Source: an uncultured Megasphaera sp.
GTDB lineage: Bacteria; Bacillota; Negativicutes; Veillonellales; Megasphaeraceae
Length of the DNA stretch: 19,111 nucleotides
Assembly (NCBI GenBank): GCA_900540735.1
Contig: UQHB01000048.1
Coordinates: 1 to 19,111 of the forward strand
Direction of reading: 5' to 3'
Shown piece after piece: positions 7,296 through 13,584 of the stretch. The position numbers and the translations under genes were made by a program. Within the stretch, counting starts at the first letter, position 1; every line of letters begins with the position of its first letter. The notes below the pieces were generated by a model. The model was not told the DNA's origin. It saw nothing but the letters and a program-made list of their open reading frames with translations, and did no database searches.

Positions 7296-8123
7296 TTACG
7301 TGCTATGGACGACATGGTGTACTGTGATTTTCAGCATATCTACAGACATACCTGTCGTATATTCTATATCTCGTTGAATGGCGACCTTAACGGACCGCAT
7401 CAAGGCTCTCACTTCAGCTGTATCGCAAATGGACACGCCTAAGGTGACAACGAGGCCGTTTTGTTTCGCCCCTTTACGCCGCCCGACCGTGACCGCATGG
7501 ATACGGGCAATGCCTTCAATAGCTTCCACAGCGTGGCGAATTAAGGACGTTAAGACTTCGTTCGCAAAAATCAATTTGCCGTAATAACTAAAAATAGGCC
7601 GGACGACAGATTTTTCAAATTCTTTTGCTTCCTTATCAGGGCCATTGAAAAAGGTCTTTAACGGATGCAAGAGCATGCCTTTAAAATGGCTGCGCAGTTC
7701 CATCGTCGGCACAGGAATAATGTGTTTCCCTTCGTGCTGGCGAATAGCTTTGGCTTTGGCAATTTCTGCTTCGTCCGAAATATCTTCAATACGCACAAAC
7801 GTGTCCGGCTCAGGCAAACGCAAAGACTCGCAAATGCGATGCACCATATGGCGCGACGTCCCCAAAATGAGGAGCCGCGGCGGCTGGATATCGGCAATAG
7901 CCTTGCGGACAGTGGCCGCGTGTGCCGGGTCGAGAAAAATAGCACAGCGCACGGCTTTCATGCGGTTCGTTTCGTCTTTGGCCGAACGGCCGGCAACAAT
8001 GCGATTTTGGTAAATCAAGATTCCATCATCAATCATGCAATCCATGTGATGTTCATAGGCCACGACGAGGGCATGATGGCTCTTGCCCGTCCCACTAGGA
8101 CCAATAAAACCAAGGACATACAT
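7296..8123 (-). CDS. P-loop ATPase fused to an Asp23/Gls24-like domain
   Basis: The 275-residue product has two parts. The N-terminal part (about 1-155) carries a Walker A motif GPSGTGKS (8-15) in an NTPase of unclear specificity. The C-terminal part (about 168-270) has the Asp23/Gls24 (DUF322) pattern: an opening helix with HAVEAIEGIARIHAVTVG, alternating beta strands (GLVVTLGVSI) and a closing TTGMSVDMLKITVHHV. Asp23-type proteins are associated with the envelope stress response and membrane proximity, but coupling to an ATPase is uncommon. I prefer the ATG at 8123 because AGGTGAGG lies five bases before it; an upstream GTG at 8132 lacks an SD. It is the last gene of the operon, a few bases after the PHP gene stop. 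Substrate and role are unknown. Confidence 0.75.
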   Translation of the reverse strand: MYVLGFIGPSGTGKSHHALVVAYEHHMDCMIDDGILIYQNRIVAGRSAKDETNRMKAVRCAIFLDPAHAATVRKAIADIQPPRLLILGTSRHMVHRICESLRLPEPDTFVRIEDISDEAEIAKAKAIRQHEGKHIIPVPTMELRSHFKGMLLHPLKTFFNGPDKEAKEFEKSVVRPIFSYYGKLIFANEVLTSLIRHAVEAIEGIARIHAVTVGRRKGAKQNGLVVTLGVSICDTAEVRALMRSVKVAIQRDIEYTTGMSVDMLKITVHHVVHST

Positions 8124-8132
8124 AGGCCTCAC

Positions 8133-8933
8133 CTATTTACTATAGTCTAATAACGGTTCTACCCAATCTTTTTCTACAGGAAATACGCCGACTTGTTCCG
8201 GGAAACGGCCCGGTACGCCGTGAAAATCAGAACCGCCGCTGACAAGCCAGCCCTTTTGCTTAGCGACAGTCAAGAATTCTTCGTAACGGCCGCGATTCTT
8301 CGGATGGTACACTTCGATGCCATCAAAAGGATGGGTTAAAACATGGTCTAACCCTTTTTTCACGAGCCCTGGATGGGCTAAAAATGCTAAGCCGCCAGCA
8401 CCGTGAATTATGTCGATACATTCGTCAAGGGTCTTCCGTTGATACGGCACGTACGCCGGGCCGCCGCGATAAAGAATCTTGTCAAAGACGGTCTTTACGT
8501 CGGGAAAATAGCCTTTGGCAATGAGCATGCGTGCAATATGAGGACGGCCGACAGTGCCGCCTTTTGCCAAGGTCTGCGCCACTTCATTACGCGGTAAGTC
8601 GTAGCCAAGAGAAATGCATTTATCGACGATTTGCAGGGCCCGCATGCGGCGCCGTTCTTTAAATTCTCGGCAATACGTCTGGAGCCCTTCGTTCTCCACA
8701 TCGAGGTAATAGCCCAAAATATGGACATCTTCGCCATCGTATTCCGAGCTCATTTCAATGGCACGAATGATGCGGATGTTGGAGTTGAGCTTGTACCCGT
8801 CTGTATAGGCCGTCACCGTGTCGTGATCGGAAATAGCCATGACTTCTAATTTGGCATCGACAGCCATTTGGGTCAACTGTTCCGGCGTGTACACACCATC
8901 AGAGCACGTCGTGTGCATGTGTAAATCGACCAT
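8133..8933 (-). CDS. PHP-domain phosphoesterase (RNase AM / YciV-like)
   Basis: This 266-residue PHP protein has the four metal-binding motif blocks in order: DLHMHTTCSDG (3-13), AISDHDTV, the AHPGL block and SGGSDFHG near the C-terminus. A conserved GRPHIARML helix sits between them. Relatives act as 3',5'-nucleotide bisphosphatases or 5'-3' exonucleases (RNase AM, formerly YciV/TrpH), clearing pAp-like nucleotides or maturing rRNA 5' ends; the precise substrate is inferred. Its ATG overlaps the pepA stop by one base (TAATG), which points to translational coupling. A G-rich SD lies inside the pepA end. It is cotranscribed with pepA and the ATPase-Asp23 gene. Confidence 0.85.
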   Translation of the reverse strand: MVDLHMHTTCSDGVYTPEQLTQMAVDAKLEVMAISDHDTVTAYTDGYKLNSNIRIIRAIEMSSEYDGEDVHILGYYLDVENEGLQTYCREFKERRRMRALQIVDKCISLGYDLPRNEVAQTLAKGGTVGRPHIARMLIAKGYFPDVKTVFDKILYRGGPAYVPYQRKTLDECIDIIHGAGGLAFLAHPGLVKKGLDHVLTHPFDGIEVYHPKNRGRYEEFLTVAKQKGWLVSGGSDFHGVPGRFPEQVGVFPVEKDWVEPLLDYSK

Positions 8934-10384
8934 TAGCCTTGCCCCCCTTTAAGGAGTGCCAAAATCGACTTAATACCTACGCCAGTCGCGCCAGTATAGC
9001 CCGTTTCATCAGGCGTTTCGCAAAAGGCCGTACCGGCAATGTCGAGATGAATCCACGGCGTATCATTCGGCACGAAGCGTTTCAAGAATAGCCCTGCCGT
9101 AATGGCACCTGCATCAGGGCCGCCGACATTTTTCATATCGGCAATAGGGCTGTCTAACAGGCTTTCGTATTCTCTATCTGCCGGTAACTGCCATACTTTT
9201 TCATGTGCTTCTGTAGCAGTCGTGAAAAATTGATTCATCCATTCTTGGTCGTTGCCAATCATGCCGGAACGGACTGTCCCCAGCGCAGAGACACACGCAC
9301 CTGTGAGGGTTGCTAAATCAATAATTTTCGTAGCCCCTTTCTCTTTAGCATACGTCAAGGCATCGGCTAAGACGAGCCGCCCTTCGGCATCCGTGTTTTT
9401 CACTTCTACGGTCTTGCCATTATACATATGCAAAATATCATCGACATGATAAGACATGCCGGATGGAATATTTTCCACGAGCGGGACCACAGCGAGGACA
9501 TTGGCCGGATATTTGAGGAGCATCAGTGCCCGAATGACACCAATCGCCGTAGCTGCACCGGACATATCGTCTTTCATGAATTCTAAGTTTTTATGGCTCT
9601 TTAAGGATAAGCCGCCGCTATCGTAGGTCACGCCTTTCCCGACTACGCCGAGGACTTCCTTGCTATCCGGGTCGCCTTGGTAGGCAATAGTCACGAGTTG
9701 GGGCGGATTCATGCTCCCTTTGCCCACAGCAATGATGCCGCCCATCTTTTTCTTTTCAATAGCCCATTTGTTGAGGGCTTCGACGATGATGTTATCGCCT
9801 TTAATGACGTTTTGGATAATATCGGAAAACTTCCGCGGCGTCAATTCATTTGGCGGCATGTTGATTAAATCACGAGCCATGTAAATCCCTTCGTAAATGG
9901 AAGAGTACATATAACACATAGAATTAAACTCTTTAATATTCGTACTCGACGTAATGAGATTAATATTGCGCACTGTCGTCGATTTAGCGTCTGTCTTGTA
10001 GTGCGTAAATTCATAATTCCGATACAAAAGGCCATCAATGAGCGACGGTACATCCATTTCGAGCGTGTCGATTTCAATAGCCAGTTCGTTGACGTGTTCC
10101 TTCATAGCTGCCGCCATAATTCGTTTGGCCATGAGGAAATCTTCGTGGGCCGGATAACGAATGGGCTTTTCATCGAGGCCGACGAGGAAATAGGTCTTTG
10201 CTTTGTTGTCGACAAAGCAGTGCAGTACATGCAGTGACGTATAATGCAGTACGTGAGGATATCGTTCGGTATACGCCCGAATAAAAGCGGCATCTTCCTT
10301 AGGCAGACGAGATAAGACGCGCATCCGTTTATCTACGCCAATGGCCATCGTGTCGAGGCCGCCGTTGCCGTTACAAGTAATCAT
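8933..10384 (-). CDS. pepA: M17-family leucyl aminopeptidase
   Basis: This 483-residue cytosolic metallo-exopeptidase removes N-terminal residues from peptides. The C-terminal catalytic domain carries the family signature NTDAEGRLVL. The two-metal site residues are all present as K250, D255, D273, D332 and E334, with the catalytic K262 and R336. These positions are offset by a constant 20 from E. coli PepA, so the enzyme should be active. The N-terminal domain (about 1-165) is the divergent hexamer-forming part. AAGGAGA seven bases before ATG fixes the start. It is the first gene of a three-gene minus-strand operon with the PHP and ATPase-Asp23 genes. E. coli PepA also binds DNA; whether this one does cannot be told. 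Confidence 0.93.
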   Translation of the reverse strand: MITCNGNGGLDTMAIGVDKRMRVLSRLPKEDAAFIRAYTERYPHVLHYTSLHVLHCFVDNKAKTYFLVGLDEKPIRYPAHEDFLMAKRIMAAAMKEHVNELAIEIDTLEMDVPSLIDGLLYRNYEFTHYKTDAKSTTVRNINLITSSTNIKEFNSMCYMYSSIYEGIYMARDLINMPPNELTPRKFSDIIQNVIKGDNIIVEALNKWAIEKKKMGGIIAVGKGSMNPPQLVTIAYQGDPDSKEVLGVVGKGVTYDSGGLSLKSHKNLEFMKDDMSGAATAIGVIRALMLLKYPANVLAVVPLVENIPSGMSYHVDDILHMYNGKTVEVKNTDAEGRLVLADALTYAKEKGATKIIDLATLTGACVSALGTVRSGMIGNDQEWMNQFFTTATEAHEKVWQLPADREYESLLDSPIADMKNVGGPDAGAITAGLFLKRFVPNDTPWIHLDIAGTAFCETPDETGYTGATGVGIKSILALLKGGQG

Positions 10385-10430
10385 AAGCGTTCTCCTTATA
10401 AGCTAATAGCTGAGTGTTTCTATCATCTTC

Positions 10431-10460
10431 ATTATACCGTTCCAGCCTATGTAAAATCAA
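10431..10460 (-). promoter_or_regulatory. Candidate pepA operon promoter
   Basis: On the minus strand TTGATT (10455-10460) and a perfect TATAAT (10431-10436) are 18 bases apart. It lies back-to-back with the plus-strand promoter at 10474-10503. Confidence 0.5.
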
Positions 10461-10473
10461 GAACGCATTTACC

Positions 10474-10503
10474 TTGACGCGTTGTTCTCTTCTTTGGTAT
10501 CAT
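10474..10503 (+). promoter_or_regulatory. Candidate promoter of a small structured transcript
   Basis: On the plus strand TTGACG (10474-10479) and TATCAT (10498-10503) are 18 bases apart; each differs from consensus at one position. It would start a short RNA near 10511. Confidence 0.5.
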
Positions 10504-10510
10504 AAGATGT

Positions 10511-10620
10511 TGTTTAGTTAACACTAAATCTCGCAGCCGAGAGGAGGTGAGGTCTATGACTATAGAAATAACGTTAAAGAGCCCACACAGTATCACCACT
10601 ACTGTGCGAGCTCCCGTTTT
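10511..10620 (+). ncRNA. Candidate small structured RNA with strong ribosome-binding site
   Basis: Three hairpins follow one another. TTTAGT-taac-ACTAAA spans 10513-10528. TCTCG-cagc-CGAGA (10529-10542) sits directly against the near-perfect SD AGGAGGTGA. The larger stem, GAGC..ACACAGT with ACTGTG..GCTC (10579-10612), is followed by TTTTT and looks like a Rho-independent terminator. The same hairpin also works on the minus strand (followed by a weaker T run). A weak minus-strand promoter (TTATGA, 18 bases, TATACT, about 10670-10700) faces it. Convergent short transcripts sharing a terminator are the layout of par/TxpA-type antisense toxin modules, but no toxin is recognisable. The rest of 10631-10802 holds an ATGTCA/TGACAT hairpin (about 10650-10667) and the tRNA promoter. 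Confidence 0.4.
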
Positions 10621-10630
10621 TGTTGCTTAG
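10556..10630 (+). CDS. Possible 24-residue peptide in the structured transcript
   Basis: ATG lies five bases after AGGAGGTGA, an almost perfect complement of the 16S anti-SD. The 24-codon frame encodes a Ser/Thr-rich peptide starting MTIEITLKSPHS and ending in VFVA, then TAG. It is not hydrophobic enough for a membrane toxin. Its second half lies inside the terminator hairpin and the stop codon lies past the T run, so terminated transcripts would lack a stop. That is compatible with a decayed type I toxin frame, a leader peptide, or a chance ORF. I do not recognise it. Confidence 0.25.
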   Translation: MTIEITLKSPHSITTTVRAPVFVA

Positions 10631-10741
10631 ATTGCCATGCTAATTGAAATGTCATTCTTGTGACATCCATAGTATAGCACAGCACGCCATATACTCATAA
10701 GAGTGCGAAAAAATATTTTTCTTCTCTTTGTAAAAAAATCC

Positions 10742-10770
10742 TTGCAAAACCATTCAAGATAGTGTAATAT
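10742..10770 (+). promoter_or_regulatory. tRNA-Lys promoter
   Basis: TTGCAA (10742-10747) and TAATAT (10765-10770) are 17 bases apart, about 33 bases before the tRNA 5' end. Confidence 0.6.
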
Positions 10771-10802
10771 AAATAACGTGTTCAGCGCACAGAACTACAT
10801 AT

Positions 10803-10878
10803 GGACCATTAGCTCAGCTGGTAGAGCACCTGACTCTTAATCAGGGTGTCCAGGGTTCGAACCCCTGATGGTCCACCA
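10803..10878 (+). tRNA. tRNA-Lys (anticodon CTT)
   Basis: A complete cloverleaf is visible. Acceptor GGACCAT (10803-10809) pairs with ATGGTCC (10868-10874). The D arm carries AGCTCAGCTGGTAGAGC. The anticodon stem CCTGA/TCAGG encloses loop CTCTTAA with anticodon CTT. The T arm GTTCGAACCCC is followed by discriminator A and an encoded CCA. It is a single tRNA with its own promoter and terminator. I saw no duplicated 3' end nearby that would mark it as an integration site. Confidence 0.97.
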
Positions 10879-10882
10879 GACG

Positions 10883-10914
10883 AAGACGAATACCGTTGGC
10901 GTTCGTCTTTTTTT
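10883..10914 (+). terminator. tRNA-Lys terminator
   Basis: The stem AAGACGAA (10883-10890) with TTCGTCTT (10902-10909) is followed by a T run. Confidence 0.9.
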
Positions 10915-10931
10915 ATTATACAAAGCATACA

Positions 10932-10974
10932 AAAATACCACGCACAAGACGACTCTTCTCGTGCGTGGTATTTT
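10932..10974 (-). terminator. Terminator of the mmdADC cluster
   Basis: A long stem AAAATACCACGCAC (10932-10945) pairs with GTGCGTGGTATTTT (10961-10974). It ends the operon right after mmdC, before any mmdB could follow. Confidence 0.9.
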
Positions 10975-10982
10975 ATATTCTC

Positions 10983-11417
10983 TTATTGTGTAATGACGGC
11001 TAAGGCATCGCCAGTCTTGACATTATCGCCAACGGCAACACGAATATCGTGGAGCGTACCGTCTGCAGTAGCTGTAATATCGTTCTGCATTTTCATGGCT
11101 TCTAAGACGAGGACTACATCGCCCCGTTTAATAGGCTTGCCTACTTCTGCTTTGAGAGCCGAAATCTTCCCGGGCATCGGTGCTTTGACGACCGTTGCGC
11201 CATCAGGAATCGGGCCTTTAGCGACAGCCGGAGCTGGTACTGCTGCAGCCGGTGCAGGCGCAGCAGGAGCCGGAGCGGCCGGTTTTGCTACCGGTGCCGG
11301 TGCGGGAGCAGCAGGTGCAGTCTGCGCCGTGGGAATGGGAGCGGAACCAACGCCACCAACTTCTTCTACTTGTACTTCGTACGATTGTCCATTGACTGTG
11401 ACTCTAAATGTTTTCAT
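10983..11417 (-). CDS. mmdC: Biotin carrier subunit of methylmalonyl-CoA decarboxylase (gamma)
   Basis: This 144-residue biotinyl protein carries a biotin that shuttles CO2 between the carboxyltransferase and the membrane decarboxylase. The C-terminal biotinyl domain (about 72-144) contains the canonical EAMKM with biotin on K109, 35 residues from the C-terminus as usual. A short N-terminal region (MKTFRVTVNGQSYEVQVEEV) is joined to it by an Ala/Pro linker (about 27-66) rich in APAP units, typical of these mobile carriers. GGAGG lies seven bases before ATG. It is the last gene of the cluster. The same carrier could serve an oxaloacetate or glutaconyl-CoA decarboxylase; the adjacent mmdA-type alpha subunit decides the call. 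Confidence 0.88.
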   Translation of the reverse strand: MKTFRVTVNGQSYEVQVEEVGGVGSAPIPTAQTAPAAPAPAPVAKPAAPAPAAPAPAAAVPAPAVAKGPIPDGATVVKAPMPGKISALKAEVGKPIKRGDVVLVLEAMKMQNDITATADGTLHDIRVAVGDNVKTGDALAVITQ

Positions 11418-11454
11418 TCCTATCCTCCTGGATATATAAAAAATATGAGTATGT

Positions 11455-11949
11455 CTATTTCATATTCGCCATGCGCCCGGCCATGACCCAATTACGGTTG
11501 CGACGAAGAGTACGCTGTTTCGGACGGATAGCGCGAATCGCTGCCGGCGAATAGCCCATGGCTGCCACAGCTGCCATAATGACGGCAATGACCGCTTCGG
11601 GAATAGCGTTGATACCTTGCGGTGCTTCCTCTACGACCGGCTGGGCTACGACAGCTAAGTTCCGCTGGCCTACAGGGACGAGATGATTCGTCACCGGTTT
11701 CGCTTCGACCACTGGAACTGCTTCTTCTTTGGCTGGTGCAGGCGGAGCTGCGACAGGTTCTGCTTCTTTAGCCTGCGTTTCTTTCATCGCCTTTTGGAGG
11801 GCTTCATTTTCTTCTGTTAATTCATACACTGTATCTTCGAGACCACGGAGACGGTTAGTCATGGTCACTTTCAGGGCCACTAAGAGAGCCGCTAAAATGA
11901 CCAGAATAGCCAAGATAAACTCTACCGATACAATCGATGTTCCTTCCAT
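11455..11949 (-). CDS. mmdD: Delta subunit of methylmalonyl-CoA decarboxylase (OadG/MmdD-like)
   Basis: This 164-residue small membrane subunit is thought to hold the decarboxylase complex together at the membrane. One N-terminal membrane helix (about residues 7-27) is followed by a short charged coiled-coil-like stretch (LRGLEDTVYELTEENEALQK), an Ala/Pro/Glu/Val-rich linker (about 60-110), and a C-terminal segment with IPEAVIAVIMAAVAAMGYS and a basic RRNRNWVMAGRMANMK end. That C-terminal motif is typical of MmdD/MmdE and Na+-pump delta subunits. GAGGAGG eight bases before ATG overlaps the mmdA stop, so the genes are coupled. Longer than the Veillonella MmdD that I recall, it may combine the MmdD and MmdE roles. 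Confidence 0.75.
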   Translation of the reverse strand: MEGTSIVSVEFILAILVILAALLVALKVTMTNRLRGLEDTVYELTEENEALQKAMKETQAKEAEPVAAPPAPAKEEAVPVVEAKPVTNHLVPVGQRNLAVVAQPVVEEAPQGINAIPEAVIAVIMAAVAAMGYSPAAIRAIRPKQRTLRRNRNWVMAGRMANMK

Positions 11950-11964
11950 ACTACGGGCCTCCTC

Positions 11965-13494
11965 TTACAATGGAATATTGCCGTGCTTCTTCGACGGCCG
12001 TTCTTCCCGTTTACTATAGAGCATAGCCAGGGCATTAATAATACGCGGACGCGTTTCCTTCGGTTCAATAATGCAATCGACATAGCCGTGTTCGGCTGCT
12101 CTGTACGGATTTTGGAACTGTTCAATATATTCTTTTTTCTTTGCTTCTTTATCTTCAGCGTGGCGGAAAATAATATTGACTGCCCCGTCAGCACCGAGGA
12201 CGGCAATTTCTGCCATAGGCCAAGCAAAGACCATATCAGCACCGAGGTTACGGCTGCACATACCGATGTACGCACCGCCATAAGCTTTACGAACGACGAC
12301 AGTCACTTTCGGTACAGTTGCTTCGCAGTATGCATAGAGCATCTTCGCGCCATGGCGAATGATACCGCCGTGTTCCTGAGCTGTGCCCGGCAAGAAGCCC
12401 GGTACGTCTACAAAGGTTACGAGAGGAATATTAAAGCAATCGCAGAAACGGATGAACCGCGCTGCTTTATCAGAGCCGTTAATATCGAGGCACCCTGCCA
12501 TGAATTGGGGCTGGTTGGCAATAATGCCGACAGTCTGTCCATCAAAACGGGCAAAGCACGTAATCATGTTGCGCGCATAATTTTCGAGGACTTCAAAGAC
12601 TTCGCCGTTATCGACGCAAGACTTGATGAGTTCGACCATATCGTAGGCCTTGTTGTCATCATCCGGTACAATCGTGTCGAGGCTTTCGTCTTCCCGATCA
12701 GGGCTGTCCGTTTCGTCGAGCATAGGAGCTTCTTCCATGTTGTTGCTCGGCAAGAAATCGAGGAGAGCTTTGATTTTTTCGATACATTCATCTTCTGTAT
12801 CGCACGCAAAATGAGATACGCCGGAAATGGTGCTATGTGCGTCAGCACCGCCCAATTCTTCAGCGGTCACTTCTTCTGCCGTTACGGCTTTAATAACAGC
12901 CGGGCCGGTAATGAACATATTCGACGTGTTTTTGACCATAAAAATAAAGTCCGTCAAGGCCGGGCTATAGACGGCACCACCAGCGCAGGGCCCCATAATA
13001 GCCGTAATCTGGGGAATGACGCCGGAAGCCTTTGTATTATTCATAAAAATACGGCTAAAGCCCGATAACGCGTCAATCCCTTCTTGAATGCGCGCGCCGC
13101 CGGAATCATTCATACCGACAATAGGCGCACCCATTTTCAGGGCCATTTCCTGGACTTGGCAAATCTTGTGGGCATGCATTTCCCCAAGGGAGCCACCTTC
13201 GACAGTGAAATCTTGGGCGTACGCATAGACTAACCGGCCATGGACCGTACCATACCCGGTGACGACGCCGTCTGCCGGGATATCTTTATCAGCCATGCCG
13301 AAATTCGTGCAGCGATGCTTAATAAACTGGCTGATTTCGGTGAAGCTGCCTTCATCAAATAATTTTGCCAGCCGTTCGCGAGCTGTATATTTTCCTTTAT
13401 TGTGCTGCGAGTCAATCCGCTTTTGTCCCCCACCTTGTTCAATTTGTGCGAGTTTCTGGCGGAGAAGTTCAATTTTTTCTTGGTTTGTTGCCAT
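11965..13494 (-). CDS. mmdA: Methylmalonyl-CoA decarboxylase carboxyltransferase subunit (alpha)
   Basis: The 509-residue carboxyltransferase transfers the carboxyl group from (S)-methylmalonyl-CoA to carrier-bound biotin, part of propionate formation from succinate. It has the paired crotonase-like carboxyltransferase halves. The N-half includes KGKYTARERLAKLFDEGSF, VGMNDSGGARIQEG and GPCAGGAVYSPALTDF; the C-half includes VDVPGFLPGTAQEHGGIIRHGAK and RKAYGGAYIGM. I start at MATNQEKIE because GGAGG lies six bases before that ATG; the six-residue upstream extension has no SD. It leads the mmdA-mmdD-mmdC cluster. mmdB, the membrane Na+-translocating subunit usually in the same cluster, is absent. 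Propionyl-CoA carboxylase beta is the closest alternative function. Confidence 0.88.
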   Translation of the reverse strand: MATNQEKIELLRQKLAQIEQGGGQKRIDSQHNKGKYTARERLAKLFDEGSFTEISQFIKHRCTNFGMADKDIPADGVVTGYGTVHGRLVYAYAQDFTVEGGSLGEMHAHKICQVQEMALKMGAPIVGMNDSGGARIQEGIDALSGFSRIFMNNTKASGVIPQITAIMGPCAGGAVYSPALTDFIFMVKNTSNMFITGPAVIKAVTAEEVTAEELGGADAHSTISGVSHFACDTEDECIEKIKALLDFLPSNNMEEAPMLDETDSPDREDESLDTIVPDDDNKAYDMVELIKSCVDNGEVFEVLENYARNMITCFARFDGQTVGIIANQPQFMAGCLDINGSDKAARFIRFCDCFNIPLVTFVDVPGFLPGTAQEHGGIIRHGAKMLYAYCEATVPKVTVVVRKAYGGAYIGMCSRNLGADMVFAWPMAEIAVLGADGAVNIIFRHAEDKEAKKKEYIEQFQNPYRAAEHGYVDCIIEPKETRPRIINALAMLYSKREERPSKKHGNIPL

Positions 13495-13530
13495 ATTGCA
13501 CCTCCAGTACAACGTATTACATAGAGATAT

Positions 13531-13558
13531 ATTATATCATGAAATGCCCAGTTTGCCA
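13531..13558 (-). promoter_or_regulatory. Candidate mmdA promoter
   Basis: On the minus strand a perfect TATAAT (13531-13536) and a poor -35 TGGCAA (13553-13558) are 16 bases apart, in the gap of about 90 bases after pglZ. There is no terminator between pglZ and mmdA, so read-through from the BREX island is possible. Confidence 0.4.
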
Positions 13559-13584
13559 CTATTAAATAATATTATAGTATATTT

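Noticed and set aside
8124..8132. GTG start three codons upstream for the ATPase-Asp23 protein
   Set aside because: No SD precedes it, while AGGTGAGG precedes the ATG at 8123.
10616..10688. A 23-codon minus-strand frame in the candidate small RNA region
   Set aside because: No SD and no hydrophobic or recognisable character; more likely non-coding antisense sequence.
10803..10914. tRNA-Lys as an integration site
   Set aside because: No integrase and no duplicated tRNA 3' end visible nearby; the surrounding genes are housekeeping.
11205..11335. Repetitive GC-rich tract as a DNA repeat
   Set aside because: It encodes the Ala/Pro linker of the biotin carrier and is explained by coding constraint.
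11983..13068. A 361-codon open frame on the plus strand
   Set aside because: It lies entirely opposite mmdA, which has clear family motifs and an SD. The plus frame has no recognisable domain and is a codon-bias shadow.
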